This document shows positions 10,854 through 22,736 of a stretch of 64,000 bases of DNA, one piece after another; position 1 is the first letter of the stretch, and the number at the start of each line of letters is the position of its first letter. The notes beneath the pieces were generated by a model. That model saw nothing but the letters and a program-made list of their open reading frames with translations. It was not told where the DNA came from and did not search any database. This DNA comes from Plantago ovata (taxonomy: Eukaryota; Streptophyta; Magnoliopsida; Lamiales; Plantaginaceae), in the NCBI GenBank assembly GCA_028274465.1, contig CM051458.1, positions 29,586,692-29,650,691 on the forward strand. The letters run 5' to 3'. The translations under genes were made by a program, and so were the position numbers.

Positions 10854-12617
10854 GTGCCACCAGATTGGAATCTTCCTTTTGAGATTATGTGTGATGCTTC
10901 GAATTTTGCTATGGGTGCTGTTTTATGCCAAAATGTTGATAAGCAGTATCGTGTGATTCATTATGTTAGTAAGACTCTAGACTCCGCTCAAGTTAATTAT
11001 ACGACTACTGAAAAGGAATTTTTGGCTGTTGTTTTTGCTTTACAAAAGTTTAGGTCTTATTTGATTGGTCATCCAGTGAATGTCCATACTGATCATGCTG
11101 CTTTGAGACATTTAATAGCTAAGCAAGATTCTAAGCCTAGATTAATCCGTTGGGTCTTATTGCTACAAGATTTTTATTTGACCACAGTGGATAGAGCTGG
11201 TAAGGAGAATTTGGTAGCTGATCATTTGTCTAGAATACCAAATATCCCCGTTGATTCGATACCTATTAATGAGGATCTCCCCGATGAGCACTTAATGAAG
11301 GTTAATGAAGAGCCATGGTATGCTGATATTGTGAACTATTTGGCTATGAGTATTTGCCCAACTAATTTTTCAGCCTCCGACAAGAGAGCTCTTGCCAAGC
11401 GTTGCAGGTCTTTCATATGGGATGATCCACATCTTTTCAAAGAAGGAGCTGATGGAATTCTGAGGATATGCGTGCCACAAGAAGAGCAACAAAGTGTGTT
11501 GAGTCATTGCCATGAGCTTCATTGTGGAGGACACTATAGTGGCTTAAAAACAGCTCGCAAAGTACTACAAGCAGGATTTTTCTGGCCAACAGTGCACCGA
11601 GATGCTCGAACTTTTGTGAAAAATTGCGACCCATGTCAACGAGGTGGTAATTTTGGCAAGAAAGACGAAATGCCCCTTCAAGGGAATCTAGTGGTCGAAC
11701 CTTTCGACGTATGGGGCATTGATTTCATGGGACCATTTCCATCAAGTGGAGGTTATGGATACATTCTTGTTGCGGTGGATTATGTGACTAAGTGGGTGGA
11801 GGCAATTCCCACAAAAACGAATGACGGCGCGGTTGTTATGAAGTTCTTGAAGGATGTGATATTTTCTAGATTTGGGTGTCCTAGGACAATCATCAGTGAT
11901 GGAGGTTCGCACTTCGTCAATAGAACCTTTGCCTCTCTTCTTAAGATATACGGTGTCCACCATAGTGTTCGTACGCCATATCACCCACAGACTTCGGGAC
12001 AAGTTGAAGTTAGCAACCGTCAAATTAAGAAGATTCTGGAGCGAGTAGTGAAGCCTAGCAGGAAAGATTGGGCAGGAAAATTGAATGATGCACTTTGGGC
12101 ATACAGGACTAGCTACAAAATGGTGATTGGAACCACTCTGTACAGACTTGTGTATGGGAAAGCATGCCATCTTCCTGTAGAATTGGAACACAAGGCGTAT
12201 TGGGCTATCAAAGCACTCAATCTTGATATGGGAAAAGCTGGCGAAGAACGGTTGTTGCAACTCGATGAACTTGATGAATTGCGCCTAGGTGCTTATGAAA
12301 ATGCCAAGATCTACAAAGAACGTACTAAGAAGTATCATGATCGTGGTATAGTACGTAAGGAACTGATTCCTGGGCAAAAAGCTTTGGTATTTAATTCTCG
12401 CCTTCGACTGTTTCCTGGAAAGCTCCGTACTCGTTGGGATGGACCATACGAAATTATCAAAGTTGCTCCCCATGGAGCTGTAGAACTCTTTGATCCGAAG
12501 ACGGGCAATACTTTCAAGGTGAATGGTCAACGAGTGAAGCCATACTTCGAGATATCTAGTGATCAAAGGGAGGTTGATCATCTTGAGCTTACCCTTTCCG
12601 CCTCTACTGAAGGTTAG
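10854..12617 (+). pseudogene. AthA RNase H and integrase, intact piece of a broken polyprotein
   Basis: 587 open codons. RNase H covers residues ~1-125 with the acidic residues in [26 protein letters not shown] and VADHLSRI. Integrase follows: an HHCC zinc-binding N-terminus (CHELHCGGH ... NCDPCQRGG, ~220-265). The D,D(35)E core follows, in [19 protein letters not shown] and [13 protein letters not shown]. The C-terminal part is the Athila/Tat type ([15 protein letters not shown], then [17 protein letters not shown]) without a chromodomain. The upstream part of the same polyprotein is frameshifted, so this piece would not be translated from the gag start. Confidence 0.92.
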
Positions 12618-14460
12618 TGTGTTTTGTAGTTTTGAGCATATCATTGTGTTGTATTTTATATTTTCGTATGTTTTTGGTGATAAAATAGGTCTCTAGATGA
12701 TAATTTAGCATTTTAGGAGGGAAACCGACACCTCCAGGAGTCTGGAGGTGCCGGGCAAACCGCCCCCCACGTGGGGCGATTCGCCTGGCACGACCAGGGA
12801 ACCTGGGGTTTACTGGAAGCCCCTGGCGAATCGCCTCCCACGTGGGGCGGTTCGCCCTAGGCATCCAGTAAACCCGGAGATCCGGATTTTGGTTCGGAAA
12901 CTCGATTTTCTCCTATTATGCTAAATTATCAATCTTTTTACCTCGTTTATCGCCCGTTTTGTTTTCTCACGAGTTTGATTGAGTAATATAGGTCACAAAT
13001 AAAGATAGATTTCACCTTCTAATCCACTTTCAACGTTTGGGACGAGCGACGACGTTCAGGTTTGGGGGGGGGGTTATCGCTTGTTATTTCTATACTTGTT
13101 TTGCTTATGATTACTCGTGAAACCTTTTGTTTGCATTAGCATTTGCACGTTTATCACATTCTTAGTATTTAGTTGCATACACTACATTCATCCTAGTCTA
13201 GCCTTGCATGTGTTTTGTGGAGTTTATTGTCAAATTTTTTGAACTTTTTTATTGGGTAGATTAACTAGTTATGACATTAATCATATGTTTCATCTCTATG
13301 AATTTGTTTGAGGTTTTTCTCGCTTGGCTTGTCATATTTATGTTTGCACTTAGTTAAGCTTGGTAGTCTCGACATCACATAGTGGTGTTTTCTCTACTGC
13401 GGTTCACGAAGGCCTTTATAATAGGATGATGCATGTTAGGATCTTATGGTTGTTTTCCCGAGTAATTATGTACCTAAGAGGCAACAAGTCTTCACCTTGC
13501 TTTGAGATTGCTAAATGCCTAGGAAGGAGGTAGTGTGAGATTGTGTGATCGTTTGTTTGCAACCTATTCTTTCGAATAGGTTCGGGGAGGGGGTTACGCT
13601 ATCATTAGACTTGTTTTTCGATTTTTGAGTGTTGTGAGTTTGTTTTCCTTTTTCGTAAAGTTTGTGCTTCAACCTATTCTTTCGAATAGGTTTGGGGAGG
13701 TCGTTTGTGTGTCATTGTAATTTCTTTTTCGTTGTGCTACTTCTAGCTATATACAAAAAAAAAAAAAAGAGAAAAAAAAATCGAAAGAATAAGGAAAAAT
13801 TCTAGGGAAAAAGAAAAAAAGAGAAAAAAAGAGTAAAAAAAAGACCCCAAAAAGCAAAAAAGAGTCCAAAGAAAGCCAAAAAGCAGTTTAGCAAAGTGTT
13901 TGTCGTGTTTTTCAATTCTTGTAATGTTCTTAATCGAGTTGTAATTTTTTGTCTTTTGTTTGATTGAGTGTCATCTGTTCTAGACCACCCTCGTCCTGCC
14001 ATTCAGGAAGTGGTGAATACTTTAAGGCTTTGCTTGAGAGATGGGTAGAATAGGGGAGTGTGAACTTTTAGGGAACCCTCCTTCGTTTGATGAGAGCCAG
14101 TATTGGTTCGACCTCTTTGAGGGAAAGTCTTAACTTGGTGAACAACAGTAAGTCCTAAGTTTCATAGGCACGGGACAACCATTCGTATTTAACATGTTTC
14201 ATTACGTCGTCACTGACTAGGTCCAGGTAGAGAATGTTACGAGAGACTATCTTGTTTGACATAAGTGCATATGTAAATGTGTATGAGTCAATCGAGGCAT
14301 TCTTCAACCAATATCCATGTTATGATTTGTATGGTTTTTGTTCATAAGTTTTTGATAGATTCAATATATTAGTTCATTTCATTTGGCATGAGACTCCATT
14401 TTTTGTGTTGCATTGTTTTTTGCATTAGAGTCTAGCTTAGTTGCTTAAGGACAAGCAAAG
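12618..14460 (+). other. AthA 3' noncoding region, conserved with A', C and D elements
   Basis: No coding region is supported; the place where Athila elements often carry an env-like ORF is empty. It contains a GC palindrome cluster (12738-12870), a long G-run near 13064, two hairpin plus polypurine modules (13563-13593, 13673-13700), an A-rich tract (13753-13880), and blocks shared nearly unchanged with the other elements. Examples are CCTAAGAGGCAACAAG near 13472 and CACCCTCGTCCTGCCATTC at 13987-14005. Most element families here keep these blocks although their proteins have diverged. Confidence 0.75.
13563..13700 (+). repeat. Two hairpin plus polypurine modules of AthA
   Basis: CCTATTCTTTCGAATAGG at 13563-13580 and again at 13673-13690 forms a 7 bp stem with a TTTC loop. 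Each is followed at once by TTCGGGGAGGGGG or TTTGGGGAGG, resembling the element's own polypurine tract. Confidence 0.8.
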
Positions 14461-14477
14461 GTTCGGTTTGGGGAGTT
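14461..14477 (+). other. AthA polypurine tract
   Basis: GTTCGGTTTGGGGAGTT immediately precedes the 3' LTR start TGATGAAC. This is the usual place for the plus-strand primer. Confidence 0.8.
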
Positions 14478-15686
14478 TGATGAACGTGTATTTTACACCT
14501 TCATTCGAGTTCTTTTTCACCTATTTAGCTATCCTCTATTTTAATTTAGCTATATTATAGTGCATTTTATTAGAATAGTGTCACGTTTCCCTTTAGTTTG
14601 CATTTTTCAGGTTTTAGGTGAAAAACGTGATTTTCCGGGCAATTATATTGAAGAGAACGAAAAATCGGTGTTCCGAGGACATTTGTGGAGTATCTAGAAG
14701 GTTCCGGATGAGTTTGAGGCCTGGGGGACGAGTTTCAAGGCTTAAAGGTCACTAGAAGGCAAAATCCGAGTCCGAAAAGGAAAAGAAGACCAAAAACGCG
14801 TAAAAAACGCGTCCTCGCCAACTGGAGGTCCCGGGCGGTTCGGCCCGGGATGTGGGACGGTTCGCCCCACACCAGGCGGTTCGCCCGGTGTCAGGGGCTA
14901 TTTGCCCCACGCCTTCCGAACTCCTATATATAGTTGCCTCTGTTTCTACGTTTTTCAGACTTCTTTAGACCTTTCTTCCTACTTTTCACATTAGTTTTAG
15001 GTAGGAATTCTCCAGAGCCTGTTCTGGGAATTCTTATCATAGGAGACTATTTTTCTTATCAATTTGGAGGATTATCTTGCTTGTGAGTTCGCAATTCTTC
15101 GGAGATTGACATCCTTCGTCGGTAACATTGTATCTCACGATTTTTCTATTTATATTTATATCTTTCAACATGTTTTCATTCAATCTTGCTTTCATTTCTG
15201 TTGATTGCATGTCATCTATGAGTAGCTAAATCTATCGTTTGTGATAGTATGTGATTTCTTAGCTAGGGTTCTTAATTATGCATGATGGCTGTAACGCGAA
15301 TCAGACTTGAGTTATTGCTTTATTTCTTTGATCTATCTAAGCCCTCTATCTTCGTAGTGTTGAATTGAACGGAACACATTGGACAAATTCATGATCTTAG
15401 ATTTCTATGCAAAACGATCGGGTACTTCATGCATGATTATTAACCTGACGCTTTGAATGATCATACTATCACTAACTTCCATTATCTTTGATAAAAAAAA
15501 TCTGTGCTAAGTCGTTTGTTGAGTTTATAGTTTAAGTTAAATTAGATAAAGCTAGTTATAGTCCTTAGAGATCGACCTCGAGGTTATTTTACTACTACAC
15601 TACGGTTTTCGTTGTAGTTGTGAATTTCCTTTGGCTAAAAACAAATTTATTTGATTAATTGAGTCTGACAAACTTCGGTTACATCA
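14478..15686 (+). repeat. AthA 3' LTR
   Basis: 1209 bp, TGATGAACGTG to TTACATCA, followed by the target duplication GTAGT. The TATA box is at 14925-14932 with GC palindromes at 14826-14915 just upstream. It differs from the 5' LTR by scattered substitutions and an extra palindrome unit. Confidence 0.95.
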
Positions 15687-15798
15687 GTAGTAAACTACAA
15701 TTTCTTTCGGAGGAAATCAGTGGAAGGAGCTTTATACATATAAGCATACTTTGTCTTGCTGAATGCCTGTTTCAGCAATCTGCCAATTGTATCCCTTA

Positions 15799-16770
15799 CT
15801 ATTGAGGTAGTTCAATCAATCCAAGGTTATACCTTTGCATTGCGAATTTATTATCTGCTAGGGGCTTGGTAAAGATGTCAACAAGTTGATCATCGGTACC
15901 TACTTTCACAACCTCAATGTCTCCTTTTTCCACATGATCTCTAATGAAATGATGTCTAATATCAATGTGCTTTGTCCTTGAGTGGAACTTAGGATTTTGC
16001 GTGATAGCAATAGCACTTGTATTATCACAAAAGATTGGTGTTTGCTTTGCAGAAATACCGTAATCTTTTAATTGTTGCTGAATCCATAGGATTTGAGTAC
16101 CTTTGACATATTTCAGTATCTTAAGTGCCTTTTTGTAGTGTGATTCTCTTGGGTCAGATTGGAATCTTGCACACACACAAACAGCATACTGAATGCCAGG
16201 TCTACTTGTTGTTAAATACAACAAGGAACCAATGAGCTTCCTATACTTGTGTTCTTCAACACTTTTATCTTCTTTAGTATAGCCCAATTTGGTACCAACA
16301 CTCATAGGGATCTTTTCAGGTTTTTCTTCCTCTTTGATCCTAAACTTTATGAGCATTTCTTTCGCATACTTTGCTTGATTTATGAATATTCCATCTTTGA
16401 GTTGCTTGACTTGCAATCCTAGGAAATAATTCAATTTTCCCATCATACTCATTTCAAATTTGTTTGTCATGAGCTTGGCAAAATCATCACAAAGTTGCTT
16501 GTCCTTAGATCCAAATATTATGTCATCCACATATATTTGAACTAAGAGTATTTTACCATCATGGTTCATGGTAAATAAAGTTTTATCAACTTCACCTTTC
16601 TTGAAACCATTATCCAGCAAGAACTTAGCCAATGTATCATACCAAGCTCTTGGTGCTTGCTTTAGACCATATACAGCTTTCTGAAGCTTGTATACCATCT
16701 TGGTTTCTGAGGGAAGTTCAAAGCCAAGGGGTTGTTCTAAGTAGACTTCTTCAGCAAGTTCACCATTCAA
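15799..16770 (-). pseudogene. SIRE-like copia RT (second part) and RNase H
   Basis: 323 open codons covering the rest of reverse transcriptase and RNase H. Visible motifs are MVYKLQKAVYGLKQAPRAWYD, VQIYVDDIIFGSKD with the catalytic DD, MSMMGKLNYFLGLQVKQ, then the RNase H residues in TPIFCDNTSAIAI and the tail GTDDQLVDIFTKPL. The end at IELPQ is the normal copia polyprotein end. The reading frame is offset from the upstream ORF by a small deletion at ~16770 that removes the DVK part of the first RT active-site motif. Confidence 0.9.
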
Positions 16771-18968
16771 GAATGCACTTGAATTTGGTAAAGAATGAAG
16801 TCATTGTGAGCAGCAAAGGCCAAGAAAAGCCTAATTGCATCCAATCTTGCAACTGGTGCATAAGACTCATCATAGTCCAATCCTTCAGTCTGACAGTAAC
16901 CTTGAGCAACTAAACGTGCTTTATTTCTTGTTACTTCACCATACTCACTCAGCTTGTTTCTGAACACCCACTTTGTACCAATGGCTTTCTTGCCTTCAGC
17001 AAGAGGTACAAGTTTCCAGACTTTGTTCCTTTCAAATTGATCCAGTTCTTCTTGCATTGCCTTGATCCATTCAGAATGCTTTAAAGCTTCTTCTATGGTC
17101 TTGGGTTCAATTTCTGAAACAAAGCAAGAGAACAACGATTCTACTTCTACAACATTTGCTTCTTCAGCAAGTCCATGAGTAGCAGAAACTTTGGATCTAG
17201 TCACTTGGCGTTTGTCAATATCACCAATCATATCCGTAGATGGATGATCTCTAATCCATTTGTTAACAGGCTTTCTGCTCGTTGGATCTGGATATGTTTG
17301 CTCATCAGCATGTGACTCTTCAGCATGTACTTGTTCAATACTACTGGTATTTTGTGTCTCTGCTGAGATTGGTTCATCAGCATCTGCTTGTTCAGCATTG
17401 CTAGATTGTGGTAACTCATCAGCAGGCACGGGAGGTTGCGTAGTTTCAGCAACTTCCGGAGCAACTGCGTCTTTTGCTGGAAATTCTTTGTCGTGAAATA
17501 CATTTATCTTGTCATGACTTGGGGGAGGAGAGTCATTGTCAGAATCATCATTTAGTTCAATTGAATTGATTTGCCTAGCATTAGATTCAGTTCTTTGCTC
17601 ATGTACGATTAGCTTTTTCATACATTCTGATATTTCTTCTTCAGCAGGCACTCCTTGTGTCTTTTCGTAGAATACAACATGCACTGATTCTTCGATCTTT
17701 TGTGCCTTTTTATTGTAAACTCTATAAGCTTTACTATGCAAAGAGTAACCAACAAATATCGCTTCGTCTGCCTTTGGTTGAAATGTTCTTAGGTATTCTC
17801 TACCGTTATTAAGAACGAAACACTTACAACCAAATACTCTTAGATTAGTGATATTACGAGGTCTACCAACAAACAATTCATATGGAGTTTTGTTGTATTC
17901 CTTAGTAATCAGACATCTGTTTTGCGTGTAACAAGCGGTATTAATCGCTTCAACCCAGTAAGCCTCACTTATTTTAGTGTCAGCAAGCATTGTTCTTGCG
18001 GCTTCTTTTAGGGTGCGATTCTTCCGTTCAGCAACACCGTTTTGTTGTGGTGTCCTTACTGAGGATAACTGATGTTGTATGCCTTTTGAAGTGCAATAAT
18101 CAGTTATGTACAGGTTTACAAACTCAGTACCATGGTCTGTCCTTATGACTTTTACCTTGTCATTTTTCATGACTTCAAACTTATTCAGCAAGTTAGGTAT
18201 TTCAGTCCTTGTTTCAGATTTGTGCTTGATAAATACTACCCAAGTGAATCTTGAATAGTCATCTACCACCACCAGACCATACTTCTTACCAGCATAGCTT
18301 ATTGAAGAAGATTCAAACAAGTCCATGTGCAAGAGTTGTAAAGGTTTTGTAGTTGACGGTACTGCCTTGTTCTTAAAAGAAGATTTGGTTTGCTTTCCTT
18401 GCTGACATGCATTGCAAACACCATCCTTCTTAAAAGTAACCTTAGGTAATCCAACTACAAGTGCCTTTTTAGACAACTTATTCCGCGTTTTGAAGTTTAG
18501 ATGACTTGTTCGTTTATGCCATAACCATGCTTTTTCAGCAAGGCAATTGTGATCTGAGACAAGGTATTTTTCAACGATTGTTGAAGACCAATCTACGGTG
18601 TACAAGCGTCCTGATCTTCTTGCAACCATAATAACCTTCTTTGTCTCGAAATATATAAGTTTACATTCATCACTTTTGATTTTGATGAAGTATCCTTTGT
18701 CAGCAAATTGACTCATGCTGAAAAGATTAAACTTGAGATTTTTGTCATAAAGAACTCCCGTAATAGTAATGCATCCTAACTTCACGTCACCAAAGCCTTT
18801 TGTAGAACCAGAGCCTCCACCAGAAAACCTTATGGTTGGACCTTTAGACCACCGTCTATAGTTTATAAGGTTATTCTTGTTGTCCGTCATGTGCTTTCCA
18901 CAACCACTGTCAAAGTGCCAGATTGCATTGTTTGTCTCCGTGGGTGAAGTCTGCACAATCAAGAGCAA
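16767..18968 (-). pseudogene. SIRE-like copia protease, integrase and start of RT
   Basis: About 733 open codons. The protease motif is WHFDSGCGKHMT near residue 25. The GAG-pre-integrase zinc motif is WLWHKRTSHLNF ... CNACQQGK (~145-190). The integrase core carries LLHMDLFE, VIRTDHGTEF and PQQNGVAERKNRTL, so all three acidic residues are present. A variable acidic linker (~430-590) follows, then the RT start (WIKAMQEELDQFERNKVW, KWVFRNKL, ARLVAQGYCQTEGLDYDESYAPV). It ends at a frameshift in the first RT catalytic motif. It is unusually long and open for a dead element. Confidence 0.92.
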
Positions 18969-18973
18969 ACAAG

Positions 18974-19906
18974 TTAATTATCCAATATTGGATGTCCATT
19001 AACATGTTCAAGAATGCGTCCAGTGGAAACCCAAGTCTTAGGTTGTAGAACTTTGACTTGTTTTCTACTTCCTGAGGAACTAGAAGGGTTTGAGCCAAAA
19101 GACTTTTGATTCGTGCTGATCAAGTCCACTTTCTGATGTGGTGTTTTGCTCGGTTGACCTTTTTGATGAACATACTTTTCAGTAAGTTTTTTTCTACCAA
19201 GGTTTCTTCTAGCCCTAGCATTTTGAGTCTTTTCAGAACTGTTAGGCTTGATTTTGTTCATCTCTTTGAAGTATCTTTGTTGACTTTGCTTATACTCGTG
19301 AAAAAGTTGACTTTGCTTGGTTTTGAAACCGAGTCCACTTTTCGGAGAATGCTGAGCTTTTGTGTCAGCAACCTTACTTGATTCAGGTTTGTCAGCAAAG
19401 GTCTTCTGATTACTTTTAGTAATCTTGCCTTTTGAATTAACAAATTCCTTTTCAGCAACTTGTTTGGCGGAATGCTTTACAGCATCCTTCTTCTTTACAG
19501 TTTGCTTTTCAGCAACCTGTTTTCCTTTTAAAGTCTTGTTACTTTGAGTAGCAATAGCGGGCTTTACGGTCGTAGGTACTTGATTGCATTTTCCAGCAAC
19601 CTTAGATTGACCAAACTGATAGAGTTCAGGTTGACCACTATCAGTAGCGCGTACAAAGGAAATCGGTGACTTGTCTTTACTCAAGATTATTACGTCATCA
19701 CCTTCATACGTTGCACCTAAACCATCTTTCTGAGATGGATCTCTCAAATAAGAGTTTAGTTCAGTCAGCGTATTACTTGCATCAGCATAAGATTTGAAAT
19801 TTATTTTCATCTTTTTCATTTCTTGGATTTCAGCAAGTAACTTTAGAATTGAGGACTGATACTCTTCCAATAATATTGCCATTTGAGAATTCTTCTCTGT
19901 AGCTTC
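18974..19906 (-). pseudogene. SIRE-like copia gag C-terminal region, truncated
   Basis: A Lys/Ser/Gln-rich segment with a coiled-coil-like start (LLEEYQSSILKLLAEIQEM) followed by low-complexity Lys-rich sequence. It lies directly upstream of the copia protease, so it is the region between gag and protease. The frame is still open at 19906, where the LTR of the next element begins. The gag core and any zinc knuckle are therefore lost. A stop/frameshift at ~18974 separates it from the protease ORF. Confidence 0.7.
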
Positions 19907-21205
19907 TGATGATCACGGGATTGTCGGTCCCGATTAATCAAATAAATTTGTTATTTAGCCAAAGTCAATTCACAACTACAACGAAAACCGTAGTGTAGCA
20001 GTAGAATAACCTCGAGTGTCGATCTCTAAGGACTATAACTAGCTTTATCAAATCTAATTTAGAATTAAAAACAGCAGACGATATAGCAAAGGGTTTTTCT
20101 TAACAGATAATGGAGATTGGTGATAGTATGGTCCTTCAAAGCATAACGGGTTAATAATCATGCGTAAATTCCTCGGTTTTGCATGGAGATCTTTGATCAA
20201 TAAATTGTCCTGTTGTAATTATCAAACACTACGAAGATAAAGAGATAGATAGGTCAAAAGACTATTAAATTGTCCAATTGTGTTCCGTAATTATTCAACA
20301 CTACGAAGATATAGATATGCTAAAGTCCAATGAATTGTCCAATTGTGCGCAATAATTAATCAACATACGTAGATATAGATTTTGCTAGATCAAAGAATAA
20401 AAGCAATAACACGGAGTATAATGCGCGATATAGCCATTAGCATAATTATCAACCCTTCGCTAAGAATTCACATACTATCACCAATGATAAGTTTAGCTAC
20501 TCATAGTTGTCATGCAATCAACATAAATCATAGAAGAAAACATGTTGAAAGATATATAAAAATAAGTAGAAAAACTGTAAGATACAATGTTACCGAAGGT
20601 TGTTAGTCTCCGAAGAATCGCGATCTTACAATCTCCAAACTGCTATGAAAAAGTATCTCCTAAGCTACAAACCCCTAGAACAGGCTCTGGGAAGTTCCTA
20701 CCTAAAACTACAGAGAAAGGTGAGAGAATAGGTCTGGAAAAGTATGAAATTCGGAGAAAAACTGAGAAACTATATATAGTGTTTGAATTTGTGTGGGGCG
20801 AAGGGCCCCACACACCGGGCGAGTCGCCTGGTGTGGGGCGATTCGCCCGGGAGCTTTTTTCGTGATTTTGCACGTTTTCGACGCGTTTTTGGATTTCTTC
20901 CCCTTTTCGGACTCGTTTTCTGACTTATAGTGGCCTTCTAACCTCCAGATTCGAACCCTAGACTCCAAATCCCATCCGGAAACCTTCATATACTCCAAAT
21001 AGGCTTCTGGAACACCAATTCCTTGTCAACTTCAATATAATTGCATGGAAATCCTCGTTTTTCAACCAAAACCTGTAAAATAAAAACTAAAGGGAAACGT
21101 GACACTATTCTAATAAAATGCACTAAAATATAGCTAAATTAACGTAGAGGATAGCTAAAATAGGTGAAAAAGACTCAAATGAAAGTGTAAAATACACATT
21201 CATCA
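19907..21205 (-). repeat. A'-left 3' LTR
   Basis: 1299 bp. On the minus strand it starts TGATGAATGTG and ends GTGATCATCA. A polypurine tract (GGTTCGGTTTGGGGAGTT) precedes it. TATATATA is at 20771-20778 with GC palindromes at 20797-20855 upstream. It abuts SIRE-like gag at 19906 with no matching target duplication at the far side of the structure. An alternative end at 19910 is possible. Confidence 0.88.
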
Positions 21206-22736
21206 AACTCCCCAAACCGAACCTTTGCTTGTCCTCAAGCAACTAAGCTAGACTCTAATGCAAAAAACAATGCAACACATAAAATGGAGTCTCATGCCAA
21301 ATAAAATGAACTAATCTACCGAATCTATCAAAAAACATATGAACAAGAACCATATAAATCAAAGCATGAATATAGGTTGAAGAATACATCGATTGACTCT
21401 TACACATCCACATAAGCACTTATGTCAAGACAAGATAGTCTCTCGTAACATTCTCTACCTGGACCTAGTCAGTGACGACGTAATGAAGCATGCTAAGATA
21501 CAAATGGTTGTCCCGTACCTATGAAACTGAGGACTTACTGCTGTTCACCATGTTAAGACTTTTCCTCAAAGAGGTCGAACCAGTACTGGCTCTCATCAAA
21601 CGAAGGAGGGTTCCCTATAAAAGATAACACTCCCCTATTCTACCCGTCTTTCAAGCAAAGTCTTAAGCTATTCACCACTTCCTGAATGGCAGGACGAGGG
21701 TGGTCTAGAACAGATGACACTTAAAAACAAAAGACAAAAAATAGGAAATTACAACATGATTACGAACATTACAAGAATTGGGAAATGAGACACAACACTT
21801 TGCTAAACTGCTATTTGGCTTTCTTTTTTTGGACCCTTCTTTGCTCTTTTGGGGTCTTTTCTTTTTTTTCTTTCCAATTTCTTTTTTCTTTTTTTTTTTC
21901 TTTTTTTCCTGAAATTTTATTTTTTTTTTACGATTTTTTTTAGCCAGCAGTAGCACCACGAAAAAGAAACAAAATGACTCACAAACGACTTCCCAAAACC
22001 TATTCGAGAGAATAGGTTGGAGTACAAGATTTACGTAAAAGGAAAAAATAAACTCACAATACGGAAATGAAAAACGAAAAACAAGTCTAATGATAGTTTA
22101 ACCCCCTCCCCAAACCTATTCGGAAGAATAGGTTATAAACAAAGGATCACACAACCTCACACTACCTCCTTCCTAGGCTCAAAGCATGGTGAAGACTTGT
22201 TGCCTCTTAGGTACATAATTACTCGGGAAAACAACCATAAGACCCTAACATGCATCATCCTATTATAAAGGCCTTCGTGAACCGCAGTAGAGAAAACACC
22301 ACTAAGTGATGTTGAGACTACCAAGCTTATCTAAGTGCAATACATAAATGTGACAAGCCAAGCGAGAAAAACCTCAAACAAATTCATAGAGATGAAGCAT
22401 ATGATTAATGGCATAGTTAGTTAATCTACGCAATAAAAAAGTTCAAAAAATTCGGCAATAAACTCCATATAAAACATGCAAGACTATCCTAGGATGAATG
22501 CAGTGAATGCAACCTAAAAAACTAAGAAAGCAGTAAACGTGCAAATGCAAATGCAAACAAAGAACAAGATACTAATCAACACAAAGCCAAACAATACTTA
22601 ACATCGCGGTTCACATCCCATCCCCCTTACGATTCTTAAGCTAGCCCCTAGCAAAAGAGAATGAGTAATAAGAAGTGATACTAGATGTTACCGAACAGTT
22701 TGGCCTCGGTTGGCTGAGAGTGGACATGTGAAAGGA
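21206..22736 (-). other. A'-left 3' noncoding region
   Basis: No gene. It mirrors AthA 13100-14477 and A'-right 36172-37760: the CACCCTCGTCCTGCC block at 21686-21704, a long T/A-rich tract (21820-21950 on plus), hairpin-polypurine modules at 21999-22016 and 22115-22132, and the CCTAAGAGGCAACAAG block near 22200. Confidence 0.75.

Larger units (their letters stand above)
6023..15686 (+). mobile_element. AthA: complete Athila-like Ty3/gypsy retrotransposon
   Basis: The element has two LTRs (6023-7211 and 14478-15686), both starting TGATGAAC and ending ACATCA. It has a tRNA-type primer binding site, gag-protease-RT-RNase H-integrase in gypsy order, and a polypurine tract. It is flanked by GTAGT (6018-6022, 15687-15691). 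The protease DLGAS motif, FMDDF RT motif and integrase without a chromodomain fit the Athila lineage. No env-like ORF3 is present between integrase and 3' LTR. At least five frameshifts or stops break the polyprotein, so this copy is inactive. LTR identity looks near 95% by eye. Confidence 0.93.
5541..19906 (-). mobile_element. SIRE-like Ty1/copia element, broken and interrupted
   Basis: A minus-strand copia element occupies 15692-19906 and continues past the AthA insertion into 5541-6022. The order on the minus strand is gag-like region, protease, integrase, RT, RNase H, as in copia. RT wording (IYVDDIIFG, MSMMGKLNYFLGLQV) is typical of the SIRE/Maximus lineage. The gag N-terminus and 5' LTR are gone: the element stops dead against another element's LTR at 19906/19907. 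The low-coordinate limit is uncertain, because no clear 3' LTR start was found. A purine run (AAGGGGGAAC on minus, near 5705) may be its polypurine tract. The AthA insertion is bounded by GTAGT at 6018-6022 and 15687-15691. Confidence 0.75.

Noticed and set aside
19902-19906. Target duplication for the whole A'/A' inverted structure
   Set aside because: GCTTC on the left and ATTGG on the right (38962-38966) do not match, nor does the alternative left boundary at 19910.
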